Below are positions 1 through 11,076 of a stretch of DNA of 64,000 bases, piece after piece. Under the pieces are notes generated by a model. The model was not told the DNA's origin. It did not search any database and saw only the letters and a list, made by a program, of their open reading frames with translations. How positions within the stretch are numbered: the first letter of the stretch is position 1; each line of letters begins with the position of its first letter. A program made the translations under genes and the position numbers. The DNA is from Scilla litardierei (Eukaryota; Streptophyta; Magnoliopsida; Asparagales; Asparagaceae), in contig CM061141.1 in the NCBI GenBank assembly GCA_030789695.1, forward strand, positions 325,547,938 through 325,611,937, in the 5' to 3' direction.

Positions 1-840
1 GGCTGAGCAGCGACTTTGATTTTCTATAGTGCGCAGTCGATAGCTCATCTGCTCGGCCCGAGCCACCGAACGAGCAGCTCATTACACGACCGAGTCACCT
101 ACTCGGTCGGCAACTCAGGGCCATTTTTGGAAAGTTTTGAAAGATCGCGATGCGCGCGATCTCTGGGCACTGAAGGCTCGCAGAGCTGAGCGACTGAAAG
201 GAGACTTCTCATTAGGGAATTTTAGAGAGTTTTTACGGAAAGCTTGGGTGATTTTTGGTAGGAATTTTCTGAGAGTAATTTTTGTAAGAAGATTTTGAAT
301 CAAGTGCTTGGAGATTGTTGCGTTATTTTGGATTGTTCTTGCGTTTGGGATTCTTTTATAAATTGCAGATGTTTCATTTGCCCGCTGTAATTCTTCCACT
401 TGGATTATTTCAATTTCTATGATGTCTCTTCCTCTGGAATCAATGATTTTATTTGTTATTATTGCGATGTGTGAGTAGATTCTTTCTAGGGTTGATGGGT
501 TAGCCCTAGGATTCTAGGGGAAAAATGTAGATCTGGATCCCTACGTTGAATTGGGGATTTAGGGATGTAATTCGGTAGATCCTGCCGAATCCGTAAATAA
601 CCCGTACTGAGATCATGCCCACGGTCTGTGGAATTGATGTGCTTAAGGGGTATCTAAGGATTCGAATAGGGAAATCGGTAGATCCAACCAAGGCATGTGA
701 CTATGCCCGGCTCGCGCATAGAGGGGACCCATCGACGAACTATACCGCTACGTTGACGGCTACCGCCATTGCGTCAATGAGAGCCACCGAAATACCCCGC
801 AATTCTAACACACGAGAGTGGTACGAATTGGGGGATTAAT
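1..840. other. Unclassified LTR-like sequence at window edge
   Basis: No coding sequence is recognisable here. The first 110 bases carry CpG-rich inverted words, including a 9-bp stem with a 5-base loop at 87-109 (CGACCGAGT, then ACTCGGTCG). A CpG-rich stretch at 600-840 resembles in style the long LTRs near 57 and 62 kb. This suggests a fragment of a large gypsy-type LTR cut by the window edge. The assignment is an inference from composition and no LTR end was found. Confidence 0.25.
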
Positions 841-1164
841 TCCCTAGCCCTAATGCAATGTGAGGATCCTATCCCAACATCTACCCCCAACGATCCTAGT
901 GGTGATCCCTAAAGCCCTAGTCCCTTTTATTAGCATTACAACAACCAACAACCAACCCAAATCTTTTACCCCGACGGTTATCTCACTTCTAGGCTTAGAA
1001 ATAGACTGAGAACCGATTGACACTATCACCATCCCTGTGGGATTCGACATCTTATATATTATAACTCGACACCGTCCGCTTGCGGATTGAGCCCGAAATT
1101 GTAGCCTAGGTGCCATATTACTCCTGGCGATCGTGACACCGCCAGGTGGAACCTAGGTGTAGGT

Positions 1165-2791
1165 TGCGGGTGCGTCAGTTTTCTCACAGCTGGTTGGTCG
1201 TTTGGATTTCTAGGGGTCATCGCTGTCACGTGAGATGCATGCGGCCTCCGAGGTCGGTAATCTGAAAGACAATGTGGTTGAGAACGCACAGACCCGAGCG
1301 TCGGTGGCGGATGCTTTGTCCCCACAAGGAGAGGATTCCTAGTTAGCAGCCTTATCAGTACCGGTGATTCTTGATTAGGAACCCTTACTGCAAGAAATCA
1401 AGGAGGATGGGAAGTTGGTGAAGATTCAGTCTGTGCTGCTATAGGGATCGACAGAGTTTCCATGGTATTTGTTAGAGGGTCCATGCTTGTTGTACCAATG
1501 GTGGCTTGTCTTATCAAGGACATCTACACCCGCCTTGAGCAAATTGTAAGAGTTCTATGGGAGTACAGTTAAGGGATATTCTGTTGTTATCAAGACTTAT
1601 CGATGCATGTCTACAGAGTTGTTCTATGAGGGGATGAGAAAGGATCTCACGGAGATAGTGGCAAAGTGTGGCATGTGCCAGCATCACAAATACATGGCAA
1701 CAGCTCTTGGGGCTGCAAAAGACTCTATCCTTGCTAGATCGAGTTTGTGAGAAGCTGACGATTGATTTTATTGAAGGATTACTGAGGTTAGATGGGTATT
1801 CAGTCATCCTTGTTATGGTCGACTGCCTCAGCAAGTATGCGCACTTTGTGGCACTCCGACATCCCCACAACACAGTGACTGTTGCATTAGCATTCATACA
1901 AGAGGTGGTGTGGTTACATGGGATCCTGGAATCCATCGTGTCAGATTGAGATCGGGTTTTTTCTTAGCCATTTTTGGAAGGAGATATTTAAGATGCAGTG
2001 GATGTCTTGAAGATGAGCTCAAGTTATCATCCCCAAACAGACGGCCGAACTGAGATTGTCAATAGGAGCATCAAGACCTACTTACAGTGTTTTGTTTTAG
2101 AGGCCCAGAAGAAGTGGGCAAAGTACTAGTACAACACGTCTTATCATACCATCACTCAAACTACGCCTATCAAAGTTTTATTTAGGCATGATCTTATACT
2201 TCTATTGCACAATGGCCACAGGTCTATACCAATTTCTCAAATGGACAAGTACATGGAGGAGAGGGATTGGGTACTAGAGGAGTTGAAGCGACATCTGATG
2301 AGAGCACATCAGATTATGAAGACACATGTAGATGTGCATAAGAGATATGTACAATTTGCAGTAGGTGACAGCGTATATTTAAAGCCGCGATTGTACCACC
2401 ATGGATCCTCAGCTCACAGGAGGAATGCGAAGCTTTCACCTCGAAACTGTGGGCCTTACGAGATTGAGACAAGGATTGGATAGGTTGCATACCGACTTAA
2501 GTTATCGCCAGAGTCCACTATACATCCAATGTTCCATGTATCACAGCTTTGCAAGGCCATTAGGGATCGCACACCTCTTCATCACTACCACTGACTCTGA
2601 TTAAGGATTTGGATGTGATCATGTATCCGTCGGTGCTGAAGGGAGTTCGTCGAAAAACACAGGGACCCGAGAGGTGTTGATCCAATGGAAGGGCCTTCTC
2701 GACCATGAGGTTATTTGGGAGCCTTTTAGAGTCATTGGCCAGCGGTTTTTTTGACTTCCGCCTTGAGGACATGTGGTTCTTTGGAAAGTAA
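1165..2791 (+). pseudogene. Ga: decayed Ty3/gypsy RNase H-integrase-chromodomain fragment
   Basis: This is the 3' part of a chromovirus pol gene, the enzyme set that copies and integrates the element. In order it shows the end of RNase H (about 1165-1330), the integrase zinc region ending in MCQHHKYMA (about 1660-1695), the catalytic core with DFIEGLLRL and VDCLSKYAHF (1668-1949), a TEIVNRSIKTYL-like stretch around the catalytic Glu (2050-2085), the integrase C-terminal domain (2205-2483) and a chromodomain trace (LIQWKGLLDHEVIWEPF, about 2677-2735). Stops and frameshifts occur throughout, so it cannot encode an active protein. The layout matches element Ge further right. The 5' half is missing. 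Confidence 0.8.
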
Positions 2792-3179
2792 TGATGGCAT
2801 CGTGACTTACCAGCGGTGACGGTGTAGGATTGATCGTGGGGCGGCAAACTATCCTAGTGGCAATTTTGTAATTTTGGGGGTGAGGTGTATTTTTGTAATT
2901 CTGGACAAATCAGTCCATTATATGTATGAGGGGGTTAGGACTATTGTTCTTTATGTTGAAAGTGAGTGAGAAAATTCTAGAAGTATATTAGAACCCTAGA
3001 TTGTGAAGAGTTGGGTCTTTTCTCTCGAATCAAAGGCTAGGAGAGCGGTCTCCTCTCGAAAGTGGTCAACTTATTCTTGTATTTCTCTTTATCTCTGTAA
3101 AAATATGAGTATTATTCCACCAAACCCTAGAAAATCCTTTCAGAGTCCTCCATTTAAGTTACTTCAACTTAATCCGTCA
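2792..3179 (+). repeat. Ga 3' LTR
   Basis: The sequence begins TGATGGCATC directly after a purine-rich tract that follows the degraded chromodomain tail. That is the normal place for the 3' LTR of this gypsy type. The right end at CCGTCA is a guess from the usual TG...CA termini. No 5' LTR or target duplication can be checked because the left half of the element is absent. Confidence 0.5.
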
Positions 3180-4965
3180 AATTAAGCTAAACATATATGA
3201 GCCAAAATGCTTCACTAATTCCAATGTGGAATGTGATTCGGGTTAGGTTCTTGATGCATGAGTGCATTCCATGTATCCTCACTCTATGGAGTTCAATACT
3301 TGGATTTGGTCTCTAAGTGGTGTATGTTTTAGAAAATATAACAAATTTATTAAATCCCGACCATATAAATCATTGATCTTCAAAACATGTGACACGTGGC
3401 ATCGATCTGTGCGTTGATAACAGCTAACTATTCTTTTTGCCAAGGACCTAATCCGATCACTGCATAATGACATTAGAATGCTCTCATGCCTTGGTAAATT
3501 AGGGTCAAGAATTGGAATAAACCCAGCACAAGTCTGACTTAACCCGATTTGATTAGAGTTGGGTATGTCATGGGTTTTTTGATTAGGTTTATAAACAGAT
3601 TAATTTTATGTCATGTTCTTCTCTAGAGTCAATACGTCGAAGTGCCTATCTTAAGTTCATTCGAGTTAAGAAGGCTTAATCTTGCTTTACAAACCTTTGC
3701 TAATCATATTACTGTTGGGCTGTTGGACTGGTCACTGGCTGAGTAATATGCATATTCCTGACATGTCCCTTGTCCATGAGATCATCAATGCCAGTCGTGA
3801 TTGCTTATGAAGAAGCAGCTATGAGTCACCTATCAACTACTACTTATAGGCAACATGGAGGCATGAAGATGGCTTAATAAAATAATAATTTCATATGTAA
3901 ACAATAAAGCCAGAGAGAATCCCAAATGACAGCAACATCAAACACACACAGTTAACCTTGTGACCTTTGTTGGCAAAGTCTACTAATACACATTATGCCC
4001 ATGGCTGTATACGTATTAAAGCATATCTTAATATTATGCCATGCAAAATATGAAAATTTTACACTCATGTGATGCATTAGAATTACAGGTTTGCCCCTAT
4101 TTGCCTTTCAAAACTTGGATCATAATTAGGAATATAGGATTAATATGTTTGGTTGCTTATGAAAATGAAATGGAAAATTAGATAGAAAATATGATTTTAG
4201 TTGTAATTAATATTTTAAAGGGTTTCACTTTTCTATTAACCTCAATCAAAAATCAAAAACTATCCAATTGAAATTTTAAAAAAAGAGCAATATAAAAAAA
4301 TATTTTTTTTGTTGATGATAAATTTTTTTAAAATTAACTTATTCACATGCAGATAAATAAATGATGTTTTCAAAAATAAATACGTAAGAATGGCAATGAG
4401 ACTAGAAAGGTAAAATTGATCTAGTAGACGCCAGTCTCTAGAATTTCATGTACTTCAAATATCAAAATGCCATCAGTTCCCATCACAAGCATTAGCTAAA
4501 ATTTCCAAGAAACAAAAGTACTCAACATAGAAAACGAACAATCTTCAGGATTTTAGAAACATGTTGCCAAAGAGACAGGATTGAAAAATCACCTAATGCA
4601 TACAAAGCAAAAAGTACATATTCTTCAAAGAAATAAAAGCTACATCCGAGTAAAAATTGAACCCATACTTCGAAAACCTAAGATAGCAAGCTTAAATGAT
4701 ATAAAAATAACTAGAAATGTACAAGGATTACAATACTTGACTACTGTAAGTTTCATTTCCGAAGTAAGTTCCATTTATCTCTGGAAATGCAAGTTACATT
4801 TGATGCATATAACACGAATAGTATTATATTATTCTAGGAAAAGCAAGTTACATTTGAGGAGAAGTGCAGCAACTCATACTTCAAAAACTTAACACATTAT
4901 ATTTACGTAGTACTGAAATAGTGCCCAATAACAAGAAAGTATAATATCAAACTAAAACATGTCAT
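3180..4965. other. AT-rich non-coding stretch
   Basis: About 1.8 kb without a recognisable gene. It contains AT-rich sequence with homopolymer runs near 4250-4380. No convincing coding frame, RNA gene or transposon end was found. Confidence 0.5.
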
Positions 4966-5055
4966 TTATGCCTTGATGACATACATCCTCTTTGAAAGAT
5001 ACATCCACATCTTCTCAAGCTCAACATCCGTCTTCAAAGATGTCTTCAAAGAAGC
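4966..5055 (-). CDS. Possible terminal exon of an unrecognised gene
   Basis: Read on the minus strand, a polypyrimidine-AG acceptor (GGATCCACAG) precedes an exactly 90-base open frame of 29 codons plus a TAA stop. The predicted end is hydrophilic and Lys-rich (MWMYLSKRMYVIKA). It lies downstream of the two possible membrane-protein exons at 10.66-11.05 kb on the same strand and could be their last exon. In that case the intron would be over 5 kb and hold element Gb. I do not recognise the protein. The exon rests on splice-site appearance only. Confidence 0.3.
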   Translation of the reverse strand, partial: ASLKTSLKTDVELEKMWMYLSKRMYVIKA

Positions 5056-5422
5056 CTGTGGATCCAAAATAAGACACCAATCAGAAACCAATCAGAAACC
5101 AAGAGATAAAGATCATAAAAAGCAGTAATAAGCTTAAGAATTAGTTAACTGGGAATAAGTTAATTGGGAATTTTATTGGGTTCGTTAGGAAAACTAGCAG
5201 CTACTGATCAAGCAAGACTGAACTCATGCATAGGACCTGAAGTCAGAAAGTCATATTTAAGATATCTAGTAATATCACAACTCCATGATCAAATCTCATG
5301 CATTAGAGCAATCATCTACAGAAAGAAACATATGTTCAAGGTATCTAGATGCAGATATGCAAGTCTCAATTAATGCATTGAACCTAAAACGTGAGAGTGC
5401 TTCAATTTTAGTGATAGAAGTG

Positions 5423-5752
5423 TGATAGACCCGCAGGTCTGGACCCGCCCAAGTATGGGCTGGGCCCAAGTCTAGCCGCCGGCCTCCCCCTTTGGTATTT
5501 TACGCGCGCGCGCCCCATTACCCTAGCAACCCTAGTTTCTTCTATTTATAGGGGCTAGCCGTCATTAGTATTTTTTATGCTTGATATTTGAGATATTCTC
5601 TATTGAGCGTCATTAAGAGTAGATCTTAAATTAAACAAGTGCGGACGTCCTCTTCGGCGTCTTGGGAGGAGAGCGCACCTCTTTTGTGCTCAATTATCGT
5701 GTTTGGCTACTTTTTATCTATAAAAATTGTCTTTTTATCTTGGTTCCTAACA
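5423..5752 (+). repeat. Gb 5' LTR
   Basis: A 330-bp repeat starting TGATAGACC and ending CCTAACA. It contains a CG-dinucleotide run (CGCGCGCGCG) near 5503 and shares the R/U5-like GCTTGAT stretch with the LTRs of Ge, which suggests related families. Confidence 0.9.
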
Positions 5753-5779
5753 TTTTGGTATCAGAGCGTGTTACGATCC

Positions 5780-7696
5780 ATGGCGGCTACGACAAGATCG
5801 CATGACAAATTTGAGGCTTTGGAGGCCAAGTTCATGAGCGAAATCGACGGGATCAAGAAATCATTGGCGCCGAACGATGAATCCATGGCAAAATTGACGG
5901 CTTCCATCAACCAATTGACAGCAAACCAAGCGAAGCACGACGACCAATTCGCGCAAAAGATGGCAACCCTAAATCAATTGGCGGCGAACAACAAAGGGGA
6001 AGGAAACCCTAATTCGGGGGAAAAGACGGCACCTTTGAAGAAAGAGAACGAAAAAAATGAGCTTTTAACCCAAAATCAACCCTTTTTGGTGGAGGAATTG
6101 GATGATGAAGACGACGGCGAGCCATGGAAGGTGGACTACCGCGAGGAGGTACGGCGAAAGGCGTTGGAGAGCCAAAGAAGGGGCGCAGGCCCTAGCCGCC
6201 CCCACGAGGGGGGCCACGCCCATGAGGAGGGCCGGCCGAACCCCCACAGTACTCTAGGGGGTTGGCCGGTGCGGGATACAGGCGGGGGCACCCCCGCCTT
6301 CGCCGGACCCCGGCAGGGGCGGCCAAGCCCTGCCGGACCTCCGACAGGGCCCGTCGGCCCTGCCAGAGGCTGCCGCCCCTCCGGGGCCCCCGGAGGGGCC
6401 TGTTTCCAGATCGCGAAGGGCCGGAGGCCCCCTGGCAGCCGCCAGGGGGCAGGGGATCTCACGGTTGGGACTGCCAGGGGCGGGAACCCCCTGGCAACCT
6501 CCCGACGGACAGAGGACGCGCGGACAGCCACCGGATGATTATTTTGAGCCACCCGGACAGCGGACAGAGAACGAGGAGGGCTATAAGCAGTTTTCGGGAG
6601 ACTATTTTAACCCTTCGGAGAGGTGACCAGCAGCAGAGGACCCTCTATACGGCGACGAACGCGGGAGAGATTATTATTCTGACGGTAGGGGTGGCTACGA
6701 GACAGAGTTCGGCGACGACGCAGGTTGGGACGATTTTGAGGGCCCGGCATGGAGATCGCCATGGGGACCACGGGGTCGCAGAGGGCCACCTAGGCGCCAC
6801 GAGACACTGGACGAGAGGCGTCCGCATTACCGTCCGCAGCACAGAGATGATGGGAGGCCTGAGCAGGGACGTTTTGAAGAGATTGCAGAGTCTGGAAATT
6901 GAAGATGCTGCTATTTTCTGGAGAGGATCCACACGCCTGGTTGTTTACAGCAGAGAGATACTTCACGGCACATTAAATGACCGAGGCCCAGAAGCTGGAG
7001 GCGGCGGCCATCTGCATGGAGGGGCGAGCCTTAGGATGGTACCAATGGAATGAGCGGCGGCAGTAGATCAGGAGCTGGGAGGAGCTGAAGGACATGGTGC
7101 TAGAGAAGTTTAGAGACCCCCGGCTAGGGAACTTACACGAGCAGCTGTACGCCCTCAGGCAGGAGGGACCGGTGCGGGAGTACATTGAGAGATTCGAGAC
7201 ATTGGCAGGACAAGTTCATGGGGTGTCGGACGAGTCGCTGGAGGGCATCTTCCTGAAGGGGCTACGTCCTAGTCTTCGAGCTGCGGTGAGGCCATACAAG
7301 CCTAGAGGGCTTTCCGAGGTCATCGAGATGGCGCAGATGGTGGAGGACTCCCGAGCTGAGGATAGGAGAGGCGGGAGCAGCTACAGTGGGCAGATACAGC
7401 TGGGCACTACGACTGGGGCAGGCGGAGCAGTGATCACTGCTGAGACAGTTCAGACAGGGCTTGAGAAGACGGGTGAGCAGAACCCACTACCGGCGGGTGG
7501 CCCATTTCGAAGGATGACCGATGCGGAGATGAGTGAGAAAAGGCAAAAGGTGATATGTTTCAAATGCGACGAGCGCTTCACTCCCGGTCACCGTTGTGTG
7601 GATCGAAAGCTGCAAGTGCTGATAGCGGAAGCCGATGAGGAAGATGACGTGGAGGACGAAGGCATCGGAGGGGAGGACGACTTCCACTCGGAGTAG
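5780..7696 (+). pseudogene. Gb gag (broken)
   Basis: Gag forms the particle that packages element RNA. The start is the ATG at 5780, 13 bases after the primer-binding site. It opens a frame with a coiled-coil-like N-terminus (MAATTRSHDKFEAL) that ends in a stop at 6536-6538. A GC-rich Pro/Gly linker occupies about 6180-6530. The conserved gag core then appears at about 6900-7390 (DPHAWLFTAERYF, later LYALRQEGPVREYIERFE). A CCHC-like zinc knuckle (CFKCDERFTPGHRC) lies at about 7556-7597, and an acidic tail ends at a TAG at 7694. In-frame stops near 6974 and 7057 and a frame change near 6540 break the gene. First and last parts share one reading frame. Confidence 0.85.
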
Positions 7697-7749
7697 CCCT
7701 GCCGGTTCTTACACCGCCTTGAGGACAAGATGGTTCTTTGGGGGAGTAT

Positions 7750-8077
7750 TGATAGACCAGCAGGTCTGGACCAGCCTAAGTATGGGCCGGGCCCAATTCT
7801 AGCCGCCGGCCTCCCCCTTTGGTATTTTGCGCGCGCGCCCCATTACCCTAGCAACCCTAGTTTTTTCTATTTATAGGGGCTAGCCGTCATTAGTATTTTT
7901 TATGCTTGATATTTGAGATATTCTCTATTGAGCGTCATTAGGAGTAGATCTTAAATTAAACGAGTGCAGACGTCCTCTTCGGCGTCTTGGGAGGAGAACG
8001 CACCTCTTTTGTGCTCAATTATCGTGTTTGGCTACTTTTTATCTATAAAAATTGTCTTTTTATCTTGGTTCCTAACA
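7750..8077 (+). repeat. Gb 3' LTR
   Basis: A 328-bp partner of the 5' LTR with the same termini. About a dozen substitutions and a 2-bp CG indel separate the pair by eye. Confidence 0.9.
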
Positions 8078-8082
8078 AAGTG

Positions 8083-9520
8083 TCTTCAATTCTTCGCTCA
8101 GCCTAATAAAACATGAATCAACTAGAAAGTATGCTATAATTTCTGTAATTCTCTCATAGTCAATTGCCAATTTCCCCAATATGATCACCTTAAAATTGGT
8201 CTATAAGCAAAAAGATACATGCATAGATAGTGTATATAATATCTGATATACCAAACAAAAGAAGATGTCAAACAGAATTCAAACGATCATAGAAATTCAG
8301 TAATTTCAGGTTAACTGATATTCAGTCTGGCTAGTTTCACATACTGTGCCCGAAACACGACTGAAGATAAGTGAAATGAAGCATTTTACACATTGCATCA
8401 AATAAATAAATTAAATTATGAAATCCCAAATTTCCAGTACCAGATATTCTAGAAAGACCTAATATATTATATATCATGATGTAAAAGGTTCTCCCACTGT
8501 TTCATAGTCAAAAAGTCATGTTTGTGGCATCTTCATGTCCCTACTAGTCTTTTAACTAAAATCCTATTGCACACAGGGTTCCTCCCAAAAAAATGGATGT
8601 AGCTTTTACAACATGGAACGCAAGAGGCACACTGACGTCTTTATCCTACTTTGAGAAGTACAAAGATGCATTGCATGCTTTTGATTTGATAACCCCTGGT
8701 GGGCAAGCAAGTATTGATGATAGAAATGTATGATAGACAAAAATATCAGATATAATAATGGTAGTATCAGATTAATTATCAAGACATTGAGGGATGTTGG
8801 ATGCCTGTAGCTCTCTCTCTCTCTCTTTTGAACAAAAAGCAATATAATTTTGTCTGGAACACTAAATATGACAGTTGTCAAAGCAAACTCATACCAAATG
8901 ATGCGGAATCAAGACATGTAAACTCTAAAAATACCTGGCCATCTTTTTCAATATTATGAAACCAAAAGCATTAGCTAGCCCCAAAAACAACAGTTAACTC
9001 AAAAAGGGTCAAAACCAGGGGCTAAAGATTTGTATCAAAACAAAACAAGCACCACCATGTAATTTTTGCAAAACCCAGATGAAGGAACCAAAATGACCAT
9101 GCGACCATATCTTGCTATGAATAATGTAAGCGATCATGTTAACTAAAAATGAATAGAAAATATGATAAAACACACACACCTATATCTCATAACACTAGCA
9201 TAGAGACAATGCAATATGAAATATTCATTCATATTCTTGTTGTTTAAATGATACCTAAATTTATTCGCAGTTCTGCATTTTACCCATTTGTGTCTAGATC
9301 TTTCTCCTGGACCTTTTGATATTGTCCTTACTGTAAGCCGCTTTATGTGAGGAGCTGTGTAGTTATGGGAGGACTAAAGCTAGAAGATACTCACAATTTC
9401 CCCCAATAAAAGGGAATTTTGACGGCATGTAGATTCATTCAGTGTGCATGAATTATGTTAGTTCCTGAAACATGCTGGTGTATTTCTTGTGTTGTAAATA
9501 GACAATGAGCGGAAGGGCAT
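8083..9520. other. AT-rich non-coding stretch
   Basis: No recognisable gene. A short CT microsatellite lies near 8812-8827. If the minus-strand exons on either side belong to one gene, this is intron sequence. Confidence 0.5.
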
Positions 9521-9529
9521 AGTAAAAAA

Positions 9530-9880
9530 AAAGATGGAGATCAATGAGCAAGGAGGGAGATCGACGGATCGTCAGAGCGAAGAGTGAGATCTATTGAGGA
9601 GGAGGGAGATCGATGAAGATGAAGAGAGGGGTATCGACGAGCAACGAGAAGATCGATCAACCACGAGCGAGGAGGAGGACGATGATCAATGTGCGAGAAG
9701 GGAGATCGACGGATCGACAGAGTGGAGCGAGAAGGGAGATCGATGGAGGAGGAGGAGGAAGGTCGATGAAGATCGAAATCGAGATATCAATGAAGAACGA
9801 GATATCGAGAGGGAGCAAGCGCGTGAGAAAGAAATCGGAGAGAGCTGCCGCAGAAAAGGGGAGAGAATTTTTTAGGAGGA
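9530..9880 (+). repeat. Purine-rich GATC-word low-complexity block
   Basis: The plus strand is strongly purine-biased and repeats words such as GGGAGATCGA and GAGGAGGA many times in irregular order. Two overlapping frames stay open simply because the block lacks stops, and their products are Glu/Arg-rich low-complexity sequences. I do not treat either as a gene. On the other strand it resembles a CT-rich leader. Confidence 0.55.
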
Positions 9881-9884
9881 AATA

Positions 9885-10600
9885 GTTTTCCTCTGGTTTT
9901 TGGAGAGAAGTGGACAGAAAATTTTCGTTGTTTTTTTCCTTGACTTTTCCCTTCGTTTTCTTTCTTTTTGGTTTTCTTTCCTACCAAACAGAGGAATGCA
10001 ATTTTCCTATTTGTTTTCTCTCTCTTTCTTTCCTTTTCTCTCTAACCAAACAGGCCCTAAATCACACATAACTTTCATTAACTCCACAAATCATACAAGT
10101 TCCAACCTCAACATGTATCCAGCCTCAACAATTCCAGACACCAACCTCAACAGAAGCTACCTAAAACTTGTTTGTGTCCACAATTTCATTAACTCCATAA
10201 ACCATTGAAATGGCTTCTCTATCACCCTCTTGCCAGCAGCATTTAACAATTCATGAGGGAAAAGTAAAAGAATAAACTACAAACTATGAAAACTGGACAT
10301 ACATGAAGAATGAGAAAACCATTAACAGGATCTGAAAAACAAAACTCCCAATATCATAAATTCAATAAATCTTGTCATTTGCATACAACTTGTGATGCAT
10401 AACTGAACATGAAACCTCATTCACATTGCATCATGCATTAGAAAAACATAATAACATCCTCTCCTTGAAAAAGAAAACATATTTTATCTGCTCTGCTATT
10501 TAGAAAACATTACCTAATAATATCATGCATTAGAATCCCAAAGCTCTAGTCCACCCGTCTGACTATCTATCTGCTCCGCTACGTAAAAAAAGCGAAATAT
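9885..10600. other. Non-coding stretch with T-rich tract
   Basis: A T/C-rich tract (about 9895-10045) is followed by AT-rich sequence. The words AACCAAACAGGCCC near 10045 resemble the end of Tourist-like inverted-repeat elements, but no matching opposite end was found. Confidence 0.4.
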
Positions 10601-10658
10601 CATTAACCAAGTATAAAATCAAATTTTGTACTTGTTTCATCTAACATGGTAAACTTAC

Positions 10659-10788
10659 CAAAAGTCTTCTTGGTCATGTTGAAAAAATCTACCATCATTA
10701 CGATGTTAGAAGCAAACATGAATCCAATCACAACAATTAGAACAACCTGAAGGCCACTGTCCATGTAGCTGAACTTTATGAACTTCAA
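10659..10788 (-). CDS. Possible exon of an unrecognised membrane protein
   Basis: On the minus strand a GCATGCAG acceptor opens a 130-base frame that ends at a strong donor (TTTTG, then GTAAGT). It encodes a hydrophobic segment, GLQVVLIVVIGFMFASNIV, that would span a membrane once, followed by a charged turn. The preceding exon (10879-11052) ends in a complete codon, so the two join in frame through a 90-base intron. The protein family is unknown to me. Consistent splice sites and shared membrane character are the only support. Confidence 0.4.
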
Positions 10789-10878
10789 CTGCATGCAATT
10801 GCATACCACGTCAGTTAATTTATTGCTTGTAAAGTGAAATATAATTAACTAATCAGAAAATGCATTACAATATATTAC

Positions 10879-11052
10879 CTGAATCATGTAAAATATCAGC
10901 AATACTGTCGAGGCAAAGCCAGCGACGTGCAAGACCTGTGCAGACAAGATAATCCACATAATGACTAAAGTGCTAGCAGTCTGTTCTCTCATCTTCGCAT
11001 CCACCTCTGCTGGGAAAAGAAAAGCCAAATCCACCTTGGCCCACATCATCAT
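10879..11052 (-). CDS. Possible 5' exon of the membrane protein
   Basis: An open frame from an ATG cluster (MMMWAK) to a donor site (ATTCAG, then GTAATA) on the minus strand. The product has an acidic/charged start followed by one long or two short hydrophobic segments (TLVIMWIILSAQVLHVAG and STVLLIFYMIQ). The start may be internal to a longer exon. Only 24 bases further upstream the foldback palindrome begins, so that element separates this exon from any upstream part or from its promoter. Confidence 0.4.
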
Positions 11053-11076
11053 CGGCAGAGAGATTGTAATGCAACT

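Larger units (their letters stand above)
5418..8082 (+). mobile_element. Gb: gag-only LTR retrotransposon with intact target duplication
   Basis: A structurally complete LTR element: TSD AAGTG (5418-5422 and 8078-8082), 5' LTR 5423-5752, a primer-binding site matching initiator tRNA-Met (5756-5767), a gag region, a polypurine tract (about 7739-7749) and 3' LTR 7750-8077. Protease, reverse transcriptase, RNase H and integrase are absent. Just before the polypurine tract lies a leftover of the chromodomain tail (LEDKMVLWG), so pol was lost by one internal deletion between the gag zinc knuckle and the last pol codons. The LTRs differ at roughly a dozen sites, so it is clearly older than Ge. It matches the description of TR-GAG type non-autonomous elements known in plants. 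Confidence 0.9.

Noticed and set aside
9594..9885. Two overlapping Glu/Arg-rich open frames
   Set aside because: They lie in a low-complexity purine block that lacks stops by composition. This is not a gene.
4135..10057. Tourist-like inverted-repeat element suggested by TGTTTGGTTGC (near 4146) and AACCAAACAGGCCC (near 10043)
   Set aside because: The ends are too far apart and not properly complementary, and no TTA/TAA duplication pair was found.
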